Shown: positions 7,433 to 17,164, counted from the stretch's first letter. The stretch is 51,896 nucleotides of DNA from an uncultured Pelagibacteraceae bacterium (GCA_902521675.1 CABYSP010000010.1:1-51896); one strand, 5' to 3'. The notes: a model not told the origin generated them from the letters alone. Program-made: numbers and translations.

Positions 7433-9307
7433 TTGATCTATAGTCTTGTTGGATATTATTCATTAATAATAGGATTAATTATTGGATTATCGTTATTTTA
7501 TTTTTCATATAAAAATTTTAATAACTCAAACATATTAGATATCAAAATATTATCATTTACATTTCTACAATTATTTTTTGTTTTCATTAGTTTTTTATGT
7601 TTGATTTTTTCTTTTGTTGTTTCAGATTTTAGTAATGAAACAGTATTTAATAATTCGCACACTACCAAACCATTATTTTACAAAGTAAGTGGAACCTGGG
7701 GGAATCATGAAGGTAGTTTATTATTATGGTTACTCGTTTTAACTTTATTTATTTTCTTATTTTTATTAAGGACCAAAAATCAACCAATAAAATATAAAAT
7801 TTTAACTTTAGTTTTTCAACAAATAATAATAATTGGATTCTTTTTATTTTTAATCAAAACATCAAATCCATTTAATTATATTTTTCCAATACCTACTGAA
7901 GGTCTTGGATTGAACCCAATTTTACAAGATCCGGCTTTAGCAATTCACCCACCTATTTTATACTTAGGCTATGTTGGGTCCTCAATTATTTTTTCATCTG
8001 TTTTGGCAGCAACAAGTTTAAAAATTATTTCTACTAGTTGGGCATCACACATAAAAGAATGGATATTAATCTCTTGGATATTTTTAACTTTAGGAATATT
8101 GCTTGGATCAATTTGGGCCTATTACGAATTAGGTTGGGGAGGTTTTTGGTTTTGGGATCCAGTTGAGAATGTTTCCCTAATGCCGTGGCTCGCATTAACC
8201 ACTCTTTTACATTGTATTTTAGTATTAGAGAAAAAATCTATTTTAACTTCATGGGTAATAATTCTTTCTATTGCAACATTTACATTAAGTATGTGTGGAA
8301 CATTTTTAGTAAGATCAGGAATATTAAACTCAGTTCATACATTTGCTAATGATCCTGAAAGGGGTCTATTTATTCTTGTTTTTTTATTCATTTTAATTTT
8401 TTTATCTATTTTAATTTTTTTCTTTTTTCATAAAGATAATGACAGAAAATCTTATAGTTTTTTTTGGCTTAGCAAAGAAACCTCAATATTAATTAATAAT
8501 TGGTTTATGATGTATTTTTTATCAGTTGTATTAATAGGTACTGTTTATCCAATTTTTTTAGATGTAATTTCTTCTCAAAAAATATCTGTAGGACCACCAT
8601 TTTATCATAAATTAATTATTCCATTTTTAATTCCATTTTTATTTATGATGGCGATTGGTCCAAAATTAAAATGGATCAAATCTCAACTAGAAGACAAAAT
8701 ATATTTAATTTCTTTTTTGATTATCTCAATTTCATTAGCATTTTTAGTAATAAAAAATTTTAATCAAAATATTTTAATAAATACAATTTTGATATCGAGC
8801 GCGCTGTATTTATTTTTTATTACCTTGAGAGATTTTTTTGCAAAAAAATATAAAAATATTTCACAAAATATTGCTCATTTTGGATTTAGTTTATTAATTT
8901 TAAGTATTTTGTTTAACAATTTATTTGCTACTGAAATTATAACGAATCTTAAGGTTGGTGAAACTTTTGAAAATTCAAAAACCAAGATAGTTTTTGAGAG
9001 TGTTGTTCAGAAAAAAGAACAAAATTATAATGCTATTGTTGCGAATTTTTCTATAAGTAATTTAAATGGTGAAGAGGATAGATTTTCTCCAGAGCTGAGA
9101 ATTTATAATCAACCCGTCATTGCCACAAGTGAAGCTGATATTAAAACAACACTTATGTCAGATAAATTTATTGTAATTAATCTGGTTCAAAATCAAGATT
9201 TTTTTAACGTAAGATATCAAGTTAAACCACTTATGTTATGGATCTGGTTATCAGTAATTCTAGTATCTTTTGGAGGTATTGTTAGCTTTTTACAAAAAAG
9301 ATCATGA
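7433..9307 (+). CDS. ccmF: Cytochrome c heme lyase subunit CcmF
   Basis: A 624-residue protein with about 14 membrane segments; it is the core of the heme lyase that attaches heme to apocytochrome c. The WWD domain WGGFWFWDPVENVSLMPW starts at residue 235. The chosen start is a TTG one base after the ccmE stop: the second codon onwards (IYSLVGYYSLIIG) fits the normal CcmF beginning, and no in-frame ATG lies near. The C-terminal part (about 480-595) is the periplasmic domain. It overlaps ccmG by 4 bases. Confidence 0.96.
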   Translation: MIYSLVGYYSLIIGLIIGLSLFYFSYKNFNNSNILDIKILSFTFLQLFFVFISFLCLIFSFVVSDFSNETVFNNSHTTKPLFYKVSGTWGNHEGSLLLWLLVLTLFIFLFLLRTKNQPIKYKILTLVFQQIIIIGFFLFLIKTSNPFNYIFPIPTEGLGLNPILQDPALAIHPPILYLGYVGSSIIFSSVLAATSLKIISTSWASHIKEWILISWIFLTLGILLGSIWAYYELGWGGFWFWDPVENVSLMPWLALTTLLHCILVLEKKSILTSWVIILSIATFTLSMCGTFLVRSGILNSVHTFANDPERGLFILVFLFILIFLSILIFFFFHKDNDRKSYSFFWLSKETSILINNWFMMYFLSVVLIGTVYPIFLDVISSQKISVGPPFYHKLIIPFLIPFLFMMAIGPKLKWIKSQLEDKIYLISFLIISISLAFLVIKNFNQNILINTILISSALYLFFITLRDFFAKKYKNISQNIAHFGFSLLILSILFNNLFATEIITNLKVGETFENSKTKIVFESVVQKKEQNYNAIVANFSISNLNGEEDRFSPELRIYNQPVIATSEADIKTTLMSDKFIVINLVQNQDFFNVRYQVKPLMLWIWLSVILVSFGGIVSFLQKRS

Positions 9308-9822
9308 AAAATAAAATATTACCTTTTTCAGTTATTATTATTTTTGGAATAATATTTTTTATTTTTTACAAAGGTTTAGAAGACTCAAAAATATACACTC
9401 CAGATGTAAATACAAAAAAAAAGATACCAGTGTTTAATACTAAAGAATTTTTTTCTGGAGAAAATGTAAAATCATCAAGTATTTTTGAGTTAGATAAGGT
9501 TTATTTATTAAATATTTGGTCATCTTGGTGTGTACCATGTCGACAAGAGCATGCTTTTTTGATGAATTTAAATTTAGATAATAAATTAAATATTATTGGG
9601 ATGAATTATAAAGATAATTTTAAAAATGCGGAAAATTTTTTAAAAGAACTAGGAAACCCATATAAAGAAATTTTTATTGATTTAGATGGTACAATTTCAA
9701 TTGAGTGGGGAGCTTATGGTGTTCCGGAGTCATTTTTAATTTATAATGATGAAATTATTAAAAAATATATTGGACCTCTTAACCAAGAATTAGTTGATGA
9801 AATCAAATTATTTATAAAATGA
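9304..9822 (+). CDS. ccmG: Thiol:disulfide interchange protein CcmG (DsbE)
   Basis: A 172-residue membrane-anchored periplasmic thioredoxin-fold protein. One N-terminal anchor (about 5-22) precedes the domain, and the redox site is WCVPC (Cys76, Cys79). The cis-proline region is GVPESFLI near the C-terminus. It keeps the CxxCH heme-binding cysteines of apocytochromes reduced. Four-base overlaps with both ccmF and ccmH indicate tight coupling. Confidence 0.95.
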   Translation: MKNKILPFSVIIIFGIIFFIFYKGLEDSKIYTPDVNTKKKIPVFNTKEFFSGENVKSSSIFELDKVYLLNIWSSWCVPCRQEHAFLMNLNLDNKLNIIGMNYKDNFKNAENFLKELGNPYKEIFIDLDGTISIEWGAYGVPESFLIYNDEIIKKYIGPLNQELVDEIKLFIK

Positions 9823-10181
9823 AATTTCTAAGATTTGTTTTAATTTTTATATTATCAATTTCATCTATTAGTGTTAATGCTGAGGAAAACGATAAAAGAA
9901 ATCAAATAACAAAAAATTTACGGTGTCTTATATGTCAAGGTCAATCGGTTTATGATTCAGACTCAGAATTTGCAAACAGTTTAAAAATTGTAGTTGATAA
10001 AAAGCTTCAAGAAGGTCTTTCCGAAGATCAAATTTATGAATATTTTAAAAATAAATATGGAGAATGGATACTTTACGATCCCGGTTTAAACAAAAACACA
10101 TATATTCTTTGGTTATTGCCAATATTGATATTTTTAATCGGAGGTGCAATAATCTATAAAAGCTTTATAGTTAAAAAATAA
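9819..10181 (+). CDS. ccmH: Cytochrome c-type biogenesis protein CcmH
   Basis: A 120-residue protein with a signal peptide (about 1-21), the redox motif RCLICQGQS (Cys36, Cys39) and a C-terminal membrane anchor (about 91-113). It is the short, N-terminal type of CcmH (CcmL/Ccl2-like) without the TPR domain, which in many Alphaproteobacteria is the separate protein CcmI. No ccmI follows here. It hands reduced apocytochrome to CcmF. Confidence 0.95.
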   Translation: MKFLRFVLIFILSISSISVNAEENDKRNQITKNLRCLICQGQSVYDSDSEFANSLKIVVDKKLQEGLSEDQIYEYFKNKYGEWILYDPGLNKNTYILWLLPILIFLIGGAIIYKSFIVKK

Positions 10182-10189
10182 ATTAATTA

Positions 10190-10705
10190 GTGATGAATTT
10201 AAAAAAACTTTTAATTAATCTGTTAATGATTATATTTTCATTTTCTTCGATTGCAGATGAAAAAGTTCTAAAAAATCAAAATACAGAATTTAGTGTTTAC
10301 ACAGGAATGTTTGATTTTAGTGATGATGGAAAAAGATCAACCTTAATTGGTTTTCAACATCAAAATGAAAATTTAAATAGAGATACCTTTCTAGGAAATA
10401 TTTCTCCTATAACTGGATTTTTATTTACAGCTGATAATGCAGGATATTTTTATACAGGTGTTCAAGCACAATATAAATTAGGCCCATTAAATTTAACACC
10501 CAGCTTTACTCCAGGAATTTATCATGAGGGAGATGGTAAAGATTTAGGCCATTTAATTGAATTTAAAAGTGAACTGCAAATTTCACTTGATCTTTCAAAA
10601 ACAAGTGAATTAGGTTTTTCCTATAATCATATATCTAACGCAAGTCTAGGAGATAAAAATCCTGGGGCAAATAGTTATATGTTTAATTTCTTTAAAAACT
10701 TTTAA
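10190..10705 (+). CDS. PagL-like lipid A deacylase / acyloxyacyl hydrolase family protein
   Basis: A 171-residue outer-membrane beta-barrel candidate with a signal peptide (about 1-22) and a C-terminal Phe. The segment YNHISNASLGDKNPGANSY aligns with the PagL active site: His147 and Ser149 occupy the catalytic His and Ser positions. The third catalytic position, Glu in Pseudomonas PagL fourteen residues after the His, is Asn161 here. PagL removes the 3-O acyl chain from lipid A. The gene follows ccmH by 8 bases but has no obvious link to cytochrome maturation. Activity is uncertain because of the Glu position. Confidence 0.75.
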   Translation: MMNLKKLLINLLMIIFSFSSIADEKVLKNQNTEFSVYTGMFDFSDDGKRSTLIGFQHQNENLNRDTFLGNISPITGFLFTADNAGYFYTGVQAQYKLGPLNLTPSFTPGIYHEGDGKDLGHLIEFKSELQISLDLSKTSELGFSYNHISNASLGDKNPGANSYMFNFFKNF

Positions 10706-10717
10706 TAAATACAACCC

Positions 10718-11869
10718 ATGAATATTAGTGATTGTTATAATTTTGATGATTTTCGAAAGTTAGCTAAAAAGAAATTACCAGCTCCTATTTTTCATTATAT
10801 AGATGGTGGAGCAGATGATGAAGTTACATTAAATAGAAATACAGATGCTTTTAATGATTGTGATTTAATTCCCAATATTCTCAATAGTGTTGGTGAGCCA
10901 GATTTATCTACCACTGTCTTTGGTAGAAAAATTAGTATGCCATTATTTTTATCTCCTACCGCGATGCAAAGTTTGTATGACCCAGAAGGGGACAAAGCTT
11001 CTGCTAGAGCTGCAGATAAGTTTGATACAATTTATAGCATGTCCACAATGGCATCTTTTTCAATTGAAGAGGTTGCTAATGTTTCAAGTGGGCCAAAACT
11101 TTTTCAACTCTATATTCACAAAGACAAATCAATTACTGATGATTTGATTGAAAGATGCAGTAGAGCTAATTTTGACGGAATGTGTATTACTGTTGATACA
11201 CTTGTTGCTGGAAATAGAGAAAGAGATCATAGAACTGGATTTACGACACCACCTAAATTTACTTTGGATAGTTTATTGAGTTTTGCAATGAGACCAGGAT
11301 GGGTTTTCAAATACTTTACAAATAAAAAATTTGAATTAGCAAACATTAAAAATAAAACTGATAAAGGTACCAATATTGCAAAATCAGTTATGGATTATAT
11401 TAATGAACAGTATGACCCAGCAATGAATTGGAAAGATGCAGAATACTGTATAAAAAAATGGAACAAGCCTATGGCTTTAAAAGGTGTAATGTCAGTTGAA
11501 GATGCTAAAAGAGCAATTGATATTGGTTGCACAGCAATTATGATTTCAAACCATGGAGGAAGACAACTTGATGGATCAAGATCTCCATTTGATCAAGTTA
11601 AAGCAATTTCAGATGCAGTTGGTGATAAATTAGAAATTATTCTTGATGGTGGTGTAAGAAGAGGAACACATGTCCTTAAAGCTTTAGCAGCAGGAGCAAC
11701 AGCATGTAGTTTTGGAAAGGCATTTCTTTTTAGTTTAGGCGCAGGCGGACAAAAAGGTGTTGAAAGACTTTTAGAAAACATGCAAAAAGAAATTAGAAGA
11801 AATATGATTTTAATGGGTTGTAAGTCTGTTAAAGACCTTGATGCGTCAAAAATAATATATAGAGACTAA
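10718..11869 (+). CDS. lldD: FMN-dependent alpha-hydroxyacid dehydrogenase/oxidase (L-lactate dehydrogenase type)
   Basis: A 383-residue TIM-barrel flavoprotein that oxidises L-2-hydroxyacids such as L-lactate or glycolate to the oxo acid. Catalytic and FMN-binding residues are present: HYIDGGADDE (Tyr27), QLYIHKD (Tyr132), the active-site base His279 and substrate-binding Arg282 in NHGGRQLDGS, and the phosphate-binding DGGVRRG (310-316). It stands 12 bases after the PagL-like gene and just upstream of the aminotransferase and glcDEF, so a hydroxyacid of the glycolate/lactate group is likely. Sequence alone does not separate lactate from glycolate; the electron acceptor is also unknown. Confidence 0.88.
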   Translation: MNISDCYNFDDFRKLAKKKLPAPIFHYIDGGADDEVTLNRNTDAFNDCDLIPNILNSVGEPDLSTTVFGRKISMPLFLSPTAMQSLYDPEGDKASARAADKFDTIYSMSTMASFSIEEVANVSSGPKLFQLYIHKDKSITDDLIERCSRANFDGMCITVDTLVAGNRERDHRTGFTTPPKFTLDSLLSFAMRPGWVFKYFTNKKFELANIKNKTDKGTNIAKSVMDYINEQYDPAMNWKDAEYCIKKWNKPMALKGVMSVEDAKRAIDIGCTAIMISNHGGRQLDGSRSPFDQVKAISDAVGDKLEIILDGGVRRGTHVLKALAAGATACSFGKAFLFSLGAGGQKGVERLLENMQKEIRRNMILMGCKSVKDLDASKIIYRD

Positions 11870-11972
11870 AAGATAAGAATTTTTACCATTTATTTGAATA
11901 ATTAAATTTTTAAACTAAATAGACAAAAAACTAATTTTCGTTTAGTTTGGCGACTTTAAATTTAAATTTATT

Positions 11973-13136
11973 ATGGAACTTGCAAAATCATTAAATAGGC
12001 TTGGTACTGAAAGTGCTTTTTCTGTTTTAGCTGAAGCAAAAAAACTTGAAGCCCAAGGTAAACCTATGATCCACTTAGGATTGGGTCAACCTGATTTCAA
12101 AACTCCAAAGCACGTTGTTGAAGCAGCAAAAAAAGCTTTAGATGATGGTCATCACGGATATGTGCTTTCAAACGGAATTTTAGAATGTAGACAGTCAGTT
12201 ACTAGATGGATAAAGAAAAGATATAGTGCAGATGTAGATCCTGAAAGAATTATTATTATGCCAGGTGGTAAACCAACAATGCATTATGCAATTCAGTGTT
12301 TTGGTGAGCCAGGAGCAGAGATAATTCATCCAACTCCAGCTTTCCCTATTTATGAATCAATGATTAATTATACTGGTTCTACTGCAGTACCTTACGATCT
12401 AACTGAAGATAAAGATTTAAAGTTTAGCGCAGATAAAATTTTATCTCTGATTACTGATAAAACTAGATTATTAATTTTAATAAATCCAAATAACCCTACT
12501 GGAAGTTTTGTAGAAAAATCAGAAATAGACAAATTGGCTGAAGGTTTAAAAAAACATTCTCATGTGACTATTTTAAGTGATGAAATTTATAGTAGACAAA
12601 TTTTCGACGATAAGGAAATGCCAACATTCTTTAATTATCCTGAATTAAGAGAAAGATTAATTGTTTTAGAGGGTTGGAGTAAAGCTTACTCAATGACAGG
12701 TTGGAGACTTGGTTGGAGTTTTTGGCCAGAAAATTTAGTTGAGCATGTTAATAAATTATTAATCAATAGTGTCTCATGTGTAAATGCTGCCGCTCAATTC
12801 GCAGGCATTGCTGCTTTGGATGGACCTGATGACTCAATTGACGAGATGATGGAAAAATTTACTTTGAGAAGAAAATTAATTCATGAAGGCTTAAATAGTT
12901 TACCAGGTGTAGAGTGTAGTTTACCTGGTGGAGCGTTTTATGCATTCCCTAAAGTTATTGGGACGGGTATGGACGGATCAGAATTTTGTAAAAGAGCAAT
13001 GCATGAAGCCGGTGTTGCAATTGTTCCGGGAACAGCTTTTGGAAAAACATGCAAAGATTATGTTAGATTTAGCTTTGCTGCTTCAAGAGATAACATTTCT
13101 AACGCATTGGAAAATATCAAAAAAATGTTAGGTTAA
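11973..13136 (+). CDS. PLP-dependent aminotransferase, class I/II
   Basis: A 387-residue fold-type I aminotransferase. PLP contacts are visible: NPNNPTG (Asn174), SDEIY (Asp203, Tyr206), the Schiff-base lysine Lys237 in SKAYSMTGWRLGW, and the C-terminal carboxylate-binding Arg366 (YVRFSFA). It belongs to the aspartate/alanine aminotransferase group. Lying 3 bases before glcD, it could transaminate glyoxylate to glycine, the usual fate of glycolate carbon in these bacteria, but that is inferred from context only. A 103-base gap with a weak 8-base-pair dyad (11912-11919 with 11941-11948) precedes it. Confidence 0.9.
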   Translation: MELAKSLNRLGTESAFSVLAEAKKLEAQGKPMIHLGLGQPDFKTPKHVVEAAKKALDDGHHGYVLSNGILECRQSVTRWIKKRYSADVDPERIIIMPGGKPTMHYAIQCFGEPGAEIIHPTPAFPIYESMINYTGSTAVPYDLTEDKDLKFSADKILSLITDKTRLLILINPNNPTGSFVEKSEIDKLAEGLKKHSHVTILSDEIYSRQIFDDKEMPTFFNYPELRERLIVLEGWSKAYSMTGWRLGWSFWPENLVEHVNKLLINSVSCVNAAAQFAGIAALDGPDDSIDEMMEKFTLRRKLIHEGLNSLPGVECSLPGGAFYAFPKVIGTGMDGSEFCKRAMHEAGVAIVPGTAFGKTCKDYVRFSFAASRDNISNALENIKKMLG

Positions 13137-13139
13137 GCT

Positions 13140-14636
13140 ATGTCTGAATTAGCTTTACCAAAAATTGATAACTCTATTTTAAATAGAAAAAGTGAGATAG
13201 TAAAAAATCTTTCAAAGTTAACAGATAAAGAAAATGTTCTAAGTGAAGCTGACGAATTGAGACCTTATGAAACTGATGCTCTGTCAGTTTATACACAAAC
13301 ACCTTTAGCAGTAGTACTTCCAGAAAATACTGATGAGGTAAGTGAGATATTAAAATATTGTTATAGTCAGAACATAAAAGTAGTTCCAAGAGGCGCAGGT
13401 ACAGGTTTATCTGGAGGTGCATTACCCCTTCAAGATGCTATTCTTCTTGGTTTAGGAAAATTTAATAAAATACTTGAAATTGATTATAAAAATAAATGTG
13501 TAGTAACACAGCCTGGAGTAACAAATCTTGGAATTACTCATGCTGTCCAACAAAAAGGGTTTTATTATGCGCCAGATCCTTCTAGCCAATTAGCATGTTC
13601 TATAGGAGGGAATGTTGCTGAAAATTCTGGTGGAGTTCATTCACTAAAGTATGGAACGACTACAAATAATATTCTTGGTGTACAGATGGTAATGATGGAT
13701 GGAACCATTTGTAGATTTGGAGGAAAGTCTTTTGATCAAGAGGGATATGATCTTATGGGTTTAATTTGTGGTTCAGAAGGTTTATTGGGAGTTGTCACCG
13801 AAGTCACAGTTAAAATTTTGAAAACACCTGATGTGGTCAGAGCAGCTTTAATAGGCTTTCCATCTATAAAAGAAGGAGGAGATGCTGCTTCAGAAATTAT
13901 TTCAAGTGGGATAGTGCCAGCAGGAATGGAAATAATGGATAAAGCTTTAATTGAGGCAACAGATAATTTTAGTAAAGCAGGATATCCAAGAGATGCGGAA
14001 TTATTATTAATAGTAGAACTTGATGGAACAGAGTCAGAGGTTAATGAATTAATTAGAAAAGTAGAGGCTATCTGTAAAAAAAATAATTGTTCTAGTCTTA
14101 AACTTAGTAATAGTGAGAAAGAAAGACTTTCTTTCTGGGCCGGAAGAAAAGCTGCTTTCCCAGCCTGTGGAGCTATGGCCCCTGATTATTATTGTATGGA
14201 TGGATCTATTCCAAGAGGTAAGCTCGCTGAAGCATTATTAGAAATTAAAAAATTATCAGAAAAATATGGATTACCGGTTGCAAATTGTTTTCATGCAGGT
14301 GATGGCAATTTACATCCACTTATTATGTTTGATGGAAATGATAAAGAACAACTTAGAAAAACTGAGGAATTTGGTTCTGAGATATTAAAAACATGTGTAA
14401 GACTTGGTGGAGTGATTACAGGTGAGCATGGTGTTGGTATAGAAAAAAGAGAACTTATGTGTGAAATGTTTAATGATAACGACATACAACAACAACTGAG
14501 TATTAAAAAATCATTAGACGAAAAAAATCTATTAAATCCTGGAAAAGTTTATCCTATACTTAGAAAATGTGCAGAGGAAGGAAGGGTTCATGTCCACAAA
14601 AATAAAGATAAATTCCCAGATCTTCCAAGATTCTAA
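13140..14636 (+). CDS. glcD: Glycolate oxidase FAD-linked subunit GlcD
   Basis: A 498-residue FAD-binding subunit of the three-part membrane-associated glycolate dehydrogenase, which oxidises glycolate to glyoxylate. The FAD-binding block PRGAGTGLSGGALPL is at about 83-97 and SIGGNVAENSGG at about 154-165; the C-terminal oxidase half carries CFHAGDGNLHPL and ITGEHGVGIEKRELM and ends in the family-typical FPDLPRF. Because this natural end is conserved, the 47-base overlap with glcE is real rather than a frameshift. Glycolate is a major phytoplankton exudate. Confidence 0.96.
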   Translation: MSELALPKIDNSILNRKSEIVKNLSKLTDKENVLSEADELRPYETDALSVYTQTPLAVVLPENTDEVSEILKYCYSQNIKVVPRGAGTGLSGGALPLQDAILLGLGKFNKILEIDYKNKCVVTQPGVTNLGITHAVQQKGFYYAPDPSSQLACSIGGNVAENSGGVHSLKYGTTTNNILGVQMVMMDGTICRFGGKSFDQEGYDLMGLICGSEGLLGVVTEVTVKILKTPDVVRAALIGFPSIKEGGDAASEIISSGIVPAGMEIMDKALIEATDNFSKAGYPRDAELLLIVELDGTESEVNELIRKVEAICKKNNCSSLKLSNSEKERLSFWAGRKAAFPACGAMAPDYYCMDGSIPRGKLAEALLEIKKLSEKYGLPVANCFHAGDGNLHPLIMFDGNDKEQLRKTEEFGSEILKTCVRLGGVITGEHGVGIEKRELMCEMFNDNDIQQQLSIKKSLDEKNLLNPGKVYPILRKCAEEGRVHVHKNKDKFPDLPRF

Positions 14637-15870
14637 TAACGTCTATTACCCCAAGGATGAGGTTGAAGTTTCAGATTTAATTCGGGAACTATATAAACAA
14701 GATTCTCCAACGGAAATTATCGGTAACAATTCAAAAAGTTTTATTGGAAACAAAACTCAATCGGCTAACACTACTTCTTTGTCTAAAATTTCAGGTATCA
14801 TCGACTATAGACCTGAAGAATTGTATATTAAAATAAAAGCCTGCACACCAATTAATGAAATCGAGAAGGTTTTAAGTGAAAATAGTCAGGAGCTAGCTTT
14901 TGAACCAATAGACTTCGGGTATATTAAAGATGGCAAATCAAATAAAGGAACAATAGCAGGATACTTATCATGTAATTATGCAGGCTCACGAAGATTTAAA
15001 GTTGGAAGTGTTCGAGATCATGTTCTAGGTTTTAAGGGAGTGAATGGAAAAGGAGATATAATTAAATCAGGAGGCACTGTCGTTAAAAATGTTACGGGTT
15101 ATGATTTATCAAAACTTATAGCTGGTTCGTTTGGTACACTTGTTGCTTTGACTGAAATTACATTAAAGGTTTTACCTAAAAAAGACTCTTCGAAAACTGT
15201 AATAATTTATCCTAATAATTTTGAACAAATTTATGATTTGTTTAATAAATTATCTAGTTCAAGTAGTGAAATTTCTGGTGCTGTCTTTATTCCAGAGCAA
15301 TCAAATGATAAAGAATTTTCAGCTAAAAGAAATAATGTTTTTAAGTTTAATGATCTTAAATCAAAAGTTTCGTTTGTAGCGTTTAGAGTTGAGGGGGATA
15401 AAATTTCAATTGAGGAAAAAATTAATAACTTAAAGAAAGAACTTGAATTAAACAATTCAGATATTTCTACCCTTGATGTTTATCAATCAGAACCATTTTG
15501 GAAAAAAATAAATAATTTAGAGGTCTTCGAAAAGACCGAACACAATTTAATACGAATGGTGATACCGCCAGCGAATGGTTCAAAATTATCCAAATATTTG
15601 GAAAATAACCATAATTATTTTATTGACTGGTGTGGGTCGTTATTCTGGATTGAAGTTAATAGTAAAAAAGAGGAAAAGATTAAAGATTTAAAAAAAATGG
15701 CAAACGATTTTGGAGGTTATTTGACAGTAATTAAAACTTCATCCGAATATGATTATGGTGAATCTATTTTTACCGTTGATAAAGTACGTTTGATGATTTC
15801 TGAAAAAGTAAAACAAAGTTTTGATCCAAAAAGAATTTTAAACCCAGGTAAAATGTATAGAGGTGTTTAA
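14590..15870 (+). CDS. glcE: Glycolate oxidase FAD-binding subunit GlcE
   Basis: A 426-residue protein from the chosen ATG at 14590 (an earlier in-frame ATG at 14569 would lengthen the overlap with glcD and adds residues without family similarity). The FAD domain shows the GlcE blocks IIGNNSKSFIG and VGSVRDHVLGFKGVNG, followed by GGTVVKNVTGYDLSKL. It forms the second flavoprotein subunit with GlcD and GlcF. The first 47 bases are within glcD in another frame, and its stop overlaps the glcF start by one base (TAATG), consistent with fully coupled translation. Confidence 0.93.
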   Translation: MSTKIKINSQIFQDSNNVYYPKDEVEVSDLIRELYKQDSPTEIIGNNSKSFIGNKTQSANTTSLSKISGIIDYRPEELYIKIKACTPINEIEKVLSENSQELAFEPIDFGYIKDGKSNKGTIAGYLSCNYAGSRRFKVGSVRDHVLGFKGVNGKGDIIKSGGTVVKNVTGYDLSKLIAGSFGTLVALTEITLKVLPKKDSSKTVIIYPNNFEQIYDLFNKLSSSSSEISGAVFIPEQSNDKEFSAKRNNVFKFNDLKSKVSFVAFRVEGDKISIEEKINNLKKELELNNSDISTLDVYQSEPFWKKINNLEVFEKTEHNLIRMVIPPANGSKLSKYLENNHNYFIDWCGSLFWIEVNSKKEEKIKDLKKMANDFGGYLTVIKTSSEYDYGESIFTVDKVRLMISEKVKQSFDPKRILNPGKMYRGV

Positions 15871-17159
15871 TGCAAACAAAATTTACTAAAGAACAGCTTA
15901 GAGATCCAGATAATTTTGCTAACGAAAAAGTTTTTAAAAAGTGTGTGCATTGTGGAATGTGTAATGCTACATGTCCTACTCATCAACTTTTGGGTGATGA
16001 GCTAGATGGACCTAGAGGACGTATCTATCTCATTAAAGATATGTTAGAAAATAATCGGAAGCCAACTGAAAAAGTTGTAAAGCATATCGATCGATGTCTC
16101 TCATGTTATAGTTGTATGACGACTTGCCCAGCGGGTGTAAATTATATGCACATAATTGACCATGGAAAAAAATATATCGAAAAAAATTATCAAAGATCTC
16201 TCTTTGATAAGCTAATAAGGTATTTTTTATCTATTACTCTTCCAAATACAAAAATTTTTAGATTATCAAGTTTATTAGTAAAATTATCGAAGCCATTTAA
16301 ATTCTTAATGCCTTCAAAAATTAAGGACATGATTGAGTTAATGCCTACAAAATTTCCTAAAAAAAGCTTATCAATTAAAGAAGTTTACAAATCCTCTACT
16401 AAAAAAAGAATTGCTAGAGTTGCTCTTTTAACAGGATGTGTACAAAAAGAAATATCTCCTCAAATTAATGAAGCAACAATTAGGTTATTAAACAGACATG
16501 GCGTAGAAGTAGTTGTTCCAAAAAAAATTCGTTGTTGCGGATCTTTAAATCATCATCTTGGAAAAGAGGAGGATGCACATCAAGATTTTAAGAACAATAT
16601 AAACACTTGGTATGAGGAGCATCAAAAGGGAAATTTAGATGCAATTTTATCAAATACATCAGGTTGCGGAACAACAATGAAAGATTATGGATTTATTTTT
16701 CGTGAGGACAAAGAACTGAGTAAAAAAGCAAAAGTAATATCAGAGCTTACAAAAGACATATCGGAATATATATTTGAAAGTTTAAAACTTGATATTAAAG
16801 ATAAAGGAAAAAAATATAAAGTAGCATATCACTCTGCGTGTTCAATGCAGCATGGCCAAAAAGTTCATTCTCAGCCTGTTTCGTTACTTGAGAAAACTAA
16901 TAATGAAATTATGGAAATTCCTGAAGGACATATATGTTGTGGATCAGCTGGTACTTACAACATATTGCAATCAAAAATTGCAAAACAATTATTGAAGAAA
17001 AAAGTCAATAATATTGAAAGTTTAAATCCAGATTTTATTTCTACTGGAAATATTGGTTGTATTACCCAAATCGCTCATGGTACTAAAGTTCCAATATTAC
17101 ATACAATTGAAGTTTTAGATTGGTACACAGGTGGACCAAAACCTGAAATATTAAAATAA
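15870..17159 (+). CDS. glcF: Glycolate oxidase iron-sulfur subunit GlcF
   Basis: A 429-residue protein with two N-terminal [4Fe-4S] ferredoxin motifs, Cys25/28/31/35 followed by Pro (CVHCGMCNATCP) and Cys76/79/82/86 (CLSCYSCMTTCP), and two C-terminal cysteine-rich CCG domains (IRCCGSLNHH and HICCGSAGTY). It passes electrons from the GlcD/GlcE flavins to the quinone pool. All cluster cysteines appear intact. The last gene of the glcDEF set, 5 bases before the hydroxyacid dehydrogenase gene. Confidence 0.96.
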   Translation: MQTKFTKEQLRDPDNFANEKVFKKCVHCGMCNATCPTHQLLGDELDGPRGRIYLIKDMLENNRKPTEKVVKHIDRCLSCYSCMTTCPAGVNYMHIIDHGKKYIEKNYQRSLFDKLIRYFLSITLPNTKIFRLSSLLVKLSKPFKFLMPSKIKDMIELMPTKFPKKSLSIKEVYKSSTKKRIARVALLTGCVQKEISPQINEATIRLLNRHGVEVVVPKKIRCCGSLNHHLGKEEDAHQDFKNNINTWYEEHQKGNLDAILSNTSGCGTTMKDYGFIFREDKELSKKAKVISELTKDISEYIFESLKLDIKDKGKKYKVAYHSACSMQHGQKVHSQPVSLLEKTNNEIMEIPEGHICCGSAGTYNILQSKIAKQLLKKKVNNIESLNPDFISTGNIGCITQIAHGTKVPILHTIEVLDWYTGGPKPEILK

Positions 17160-17164
17160 CAATT

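Noticed and set aside
11870-11972. Terminator or regulator in the gap before the aminotransferase
   Set aside because: Only an AT-rich 8-base-pair dyad with a 21-base loop was found and no T-tract follows; too weak to call.
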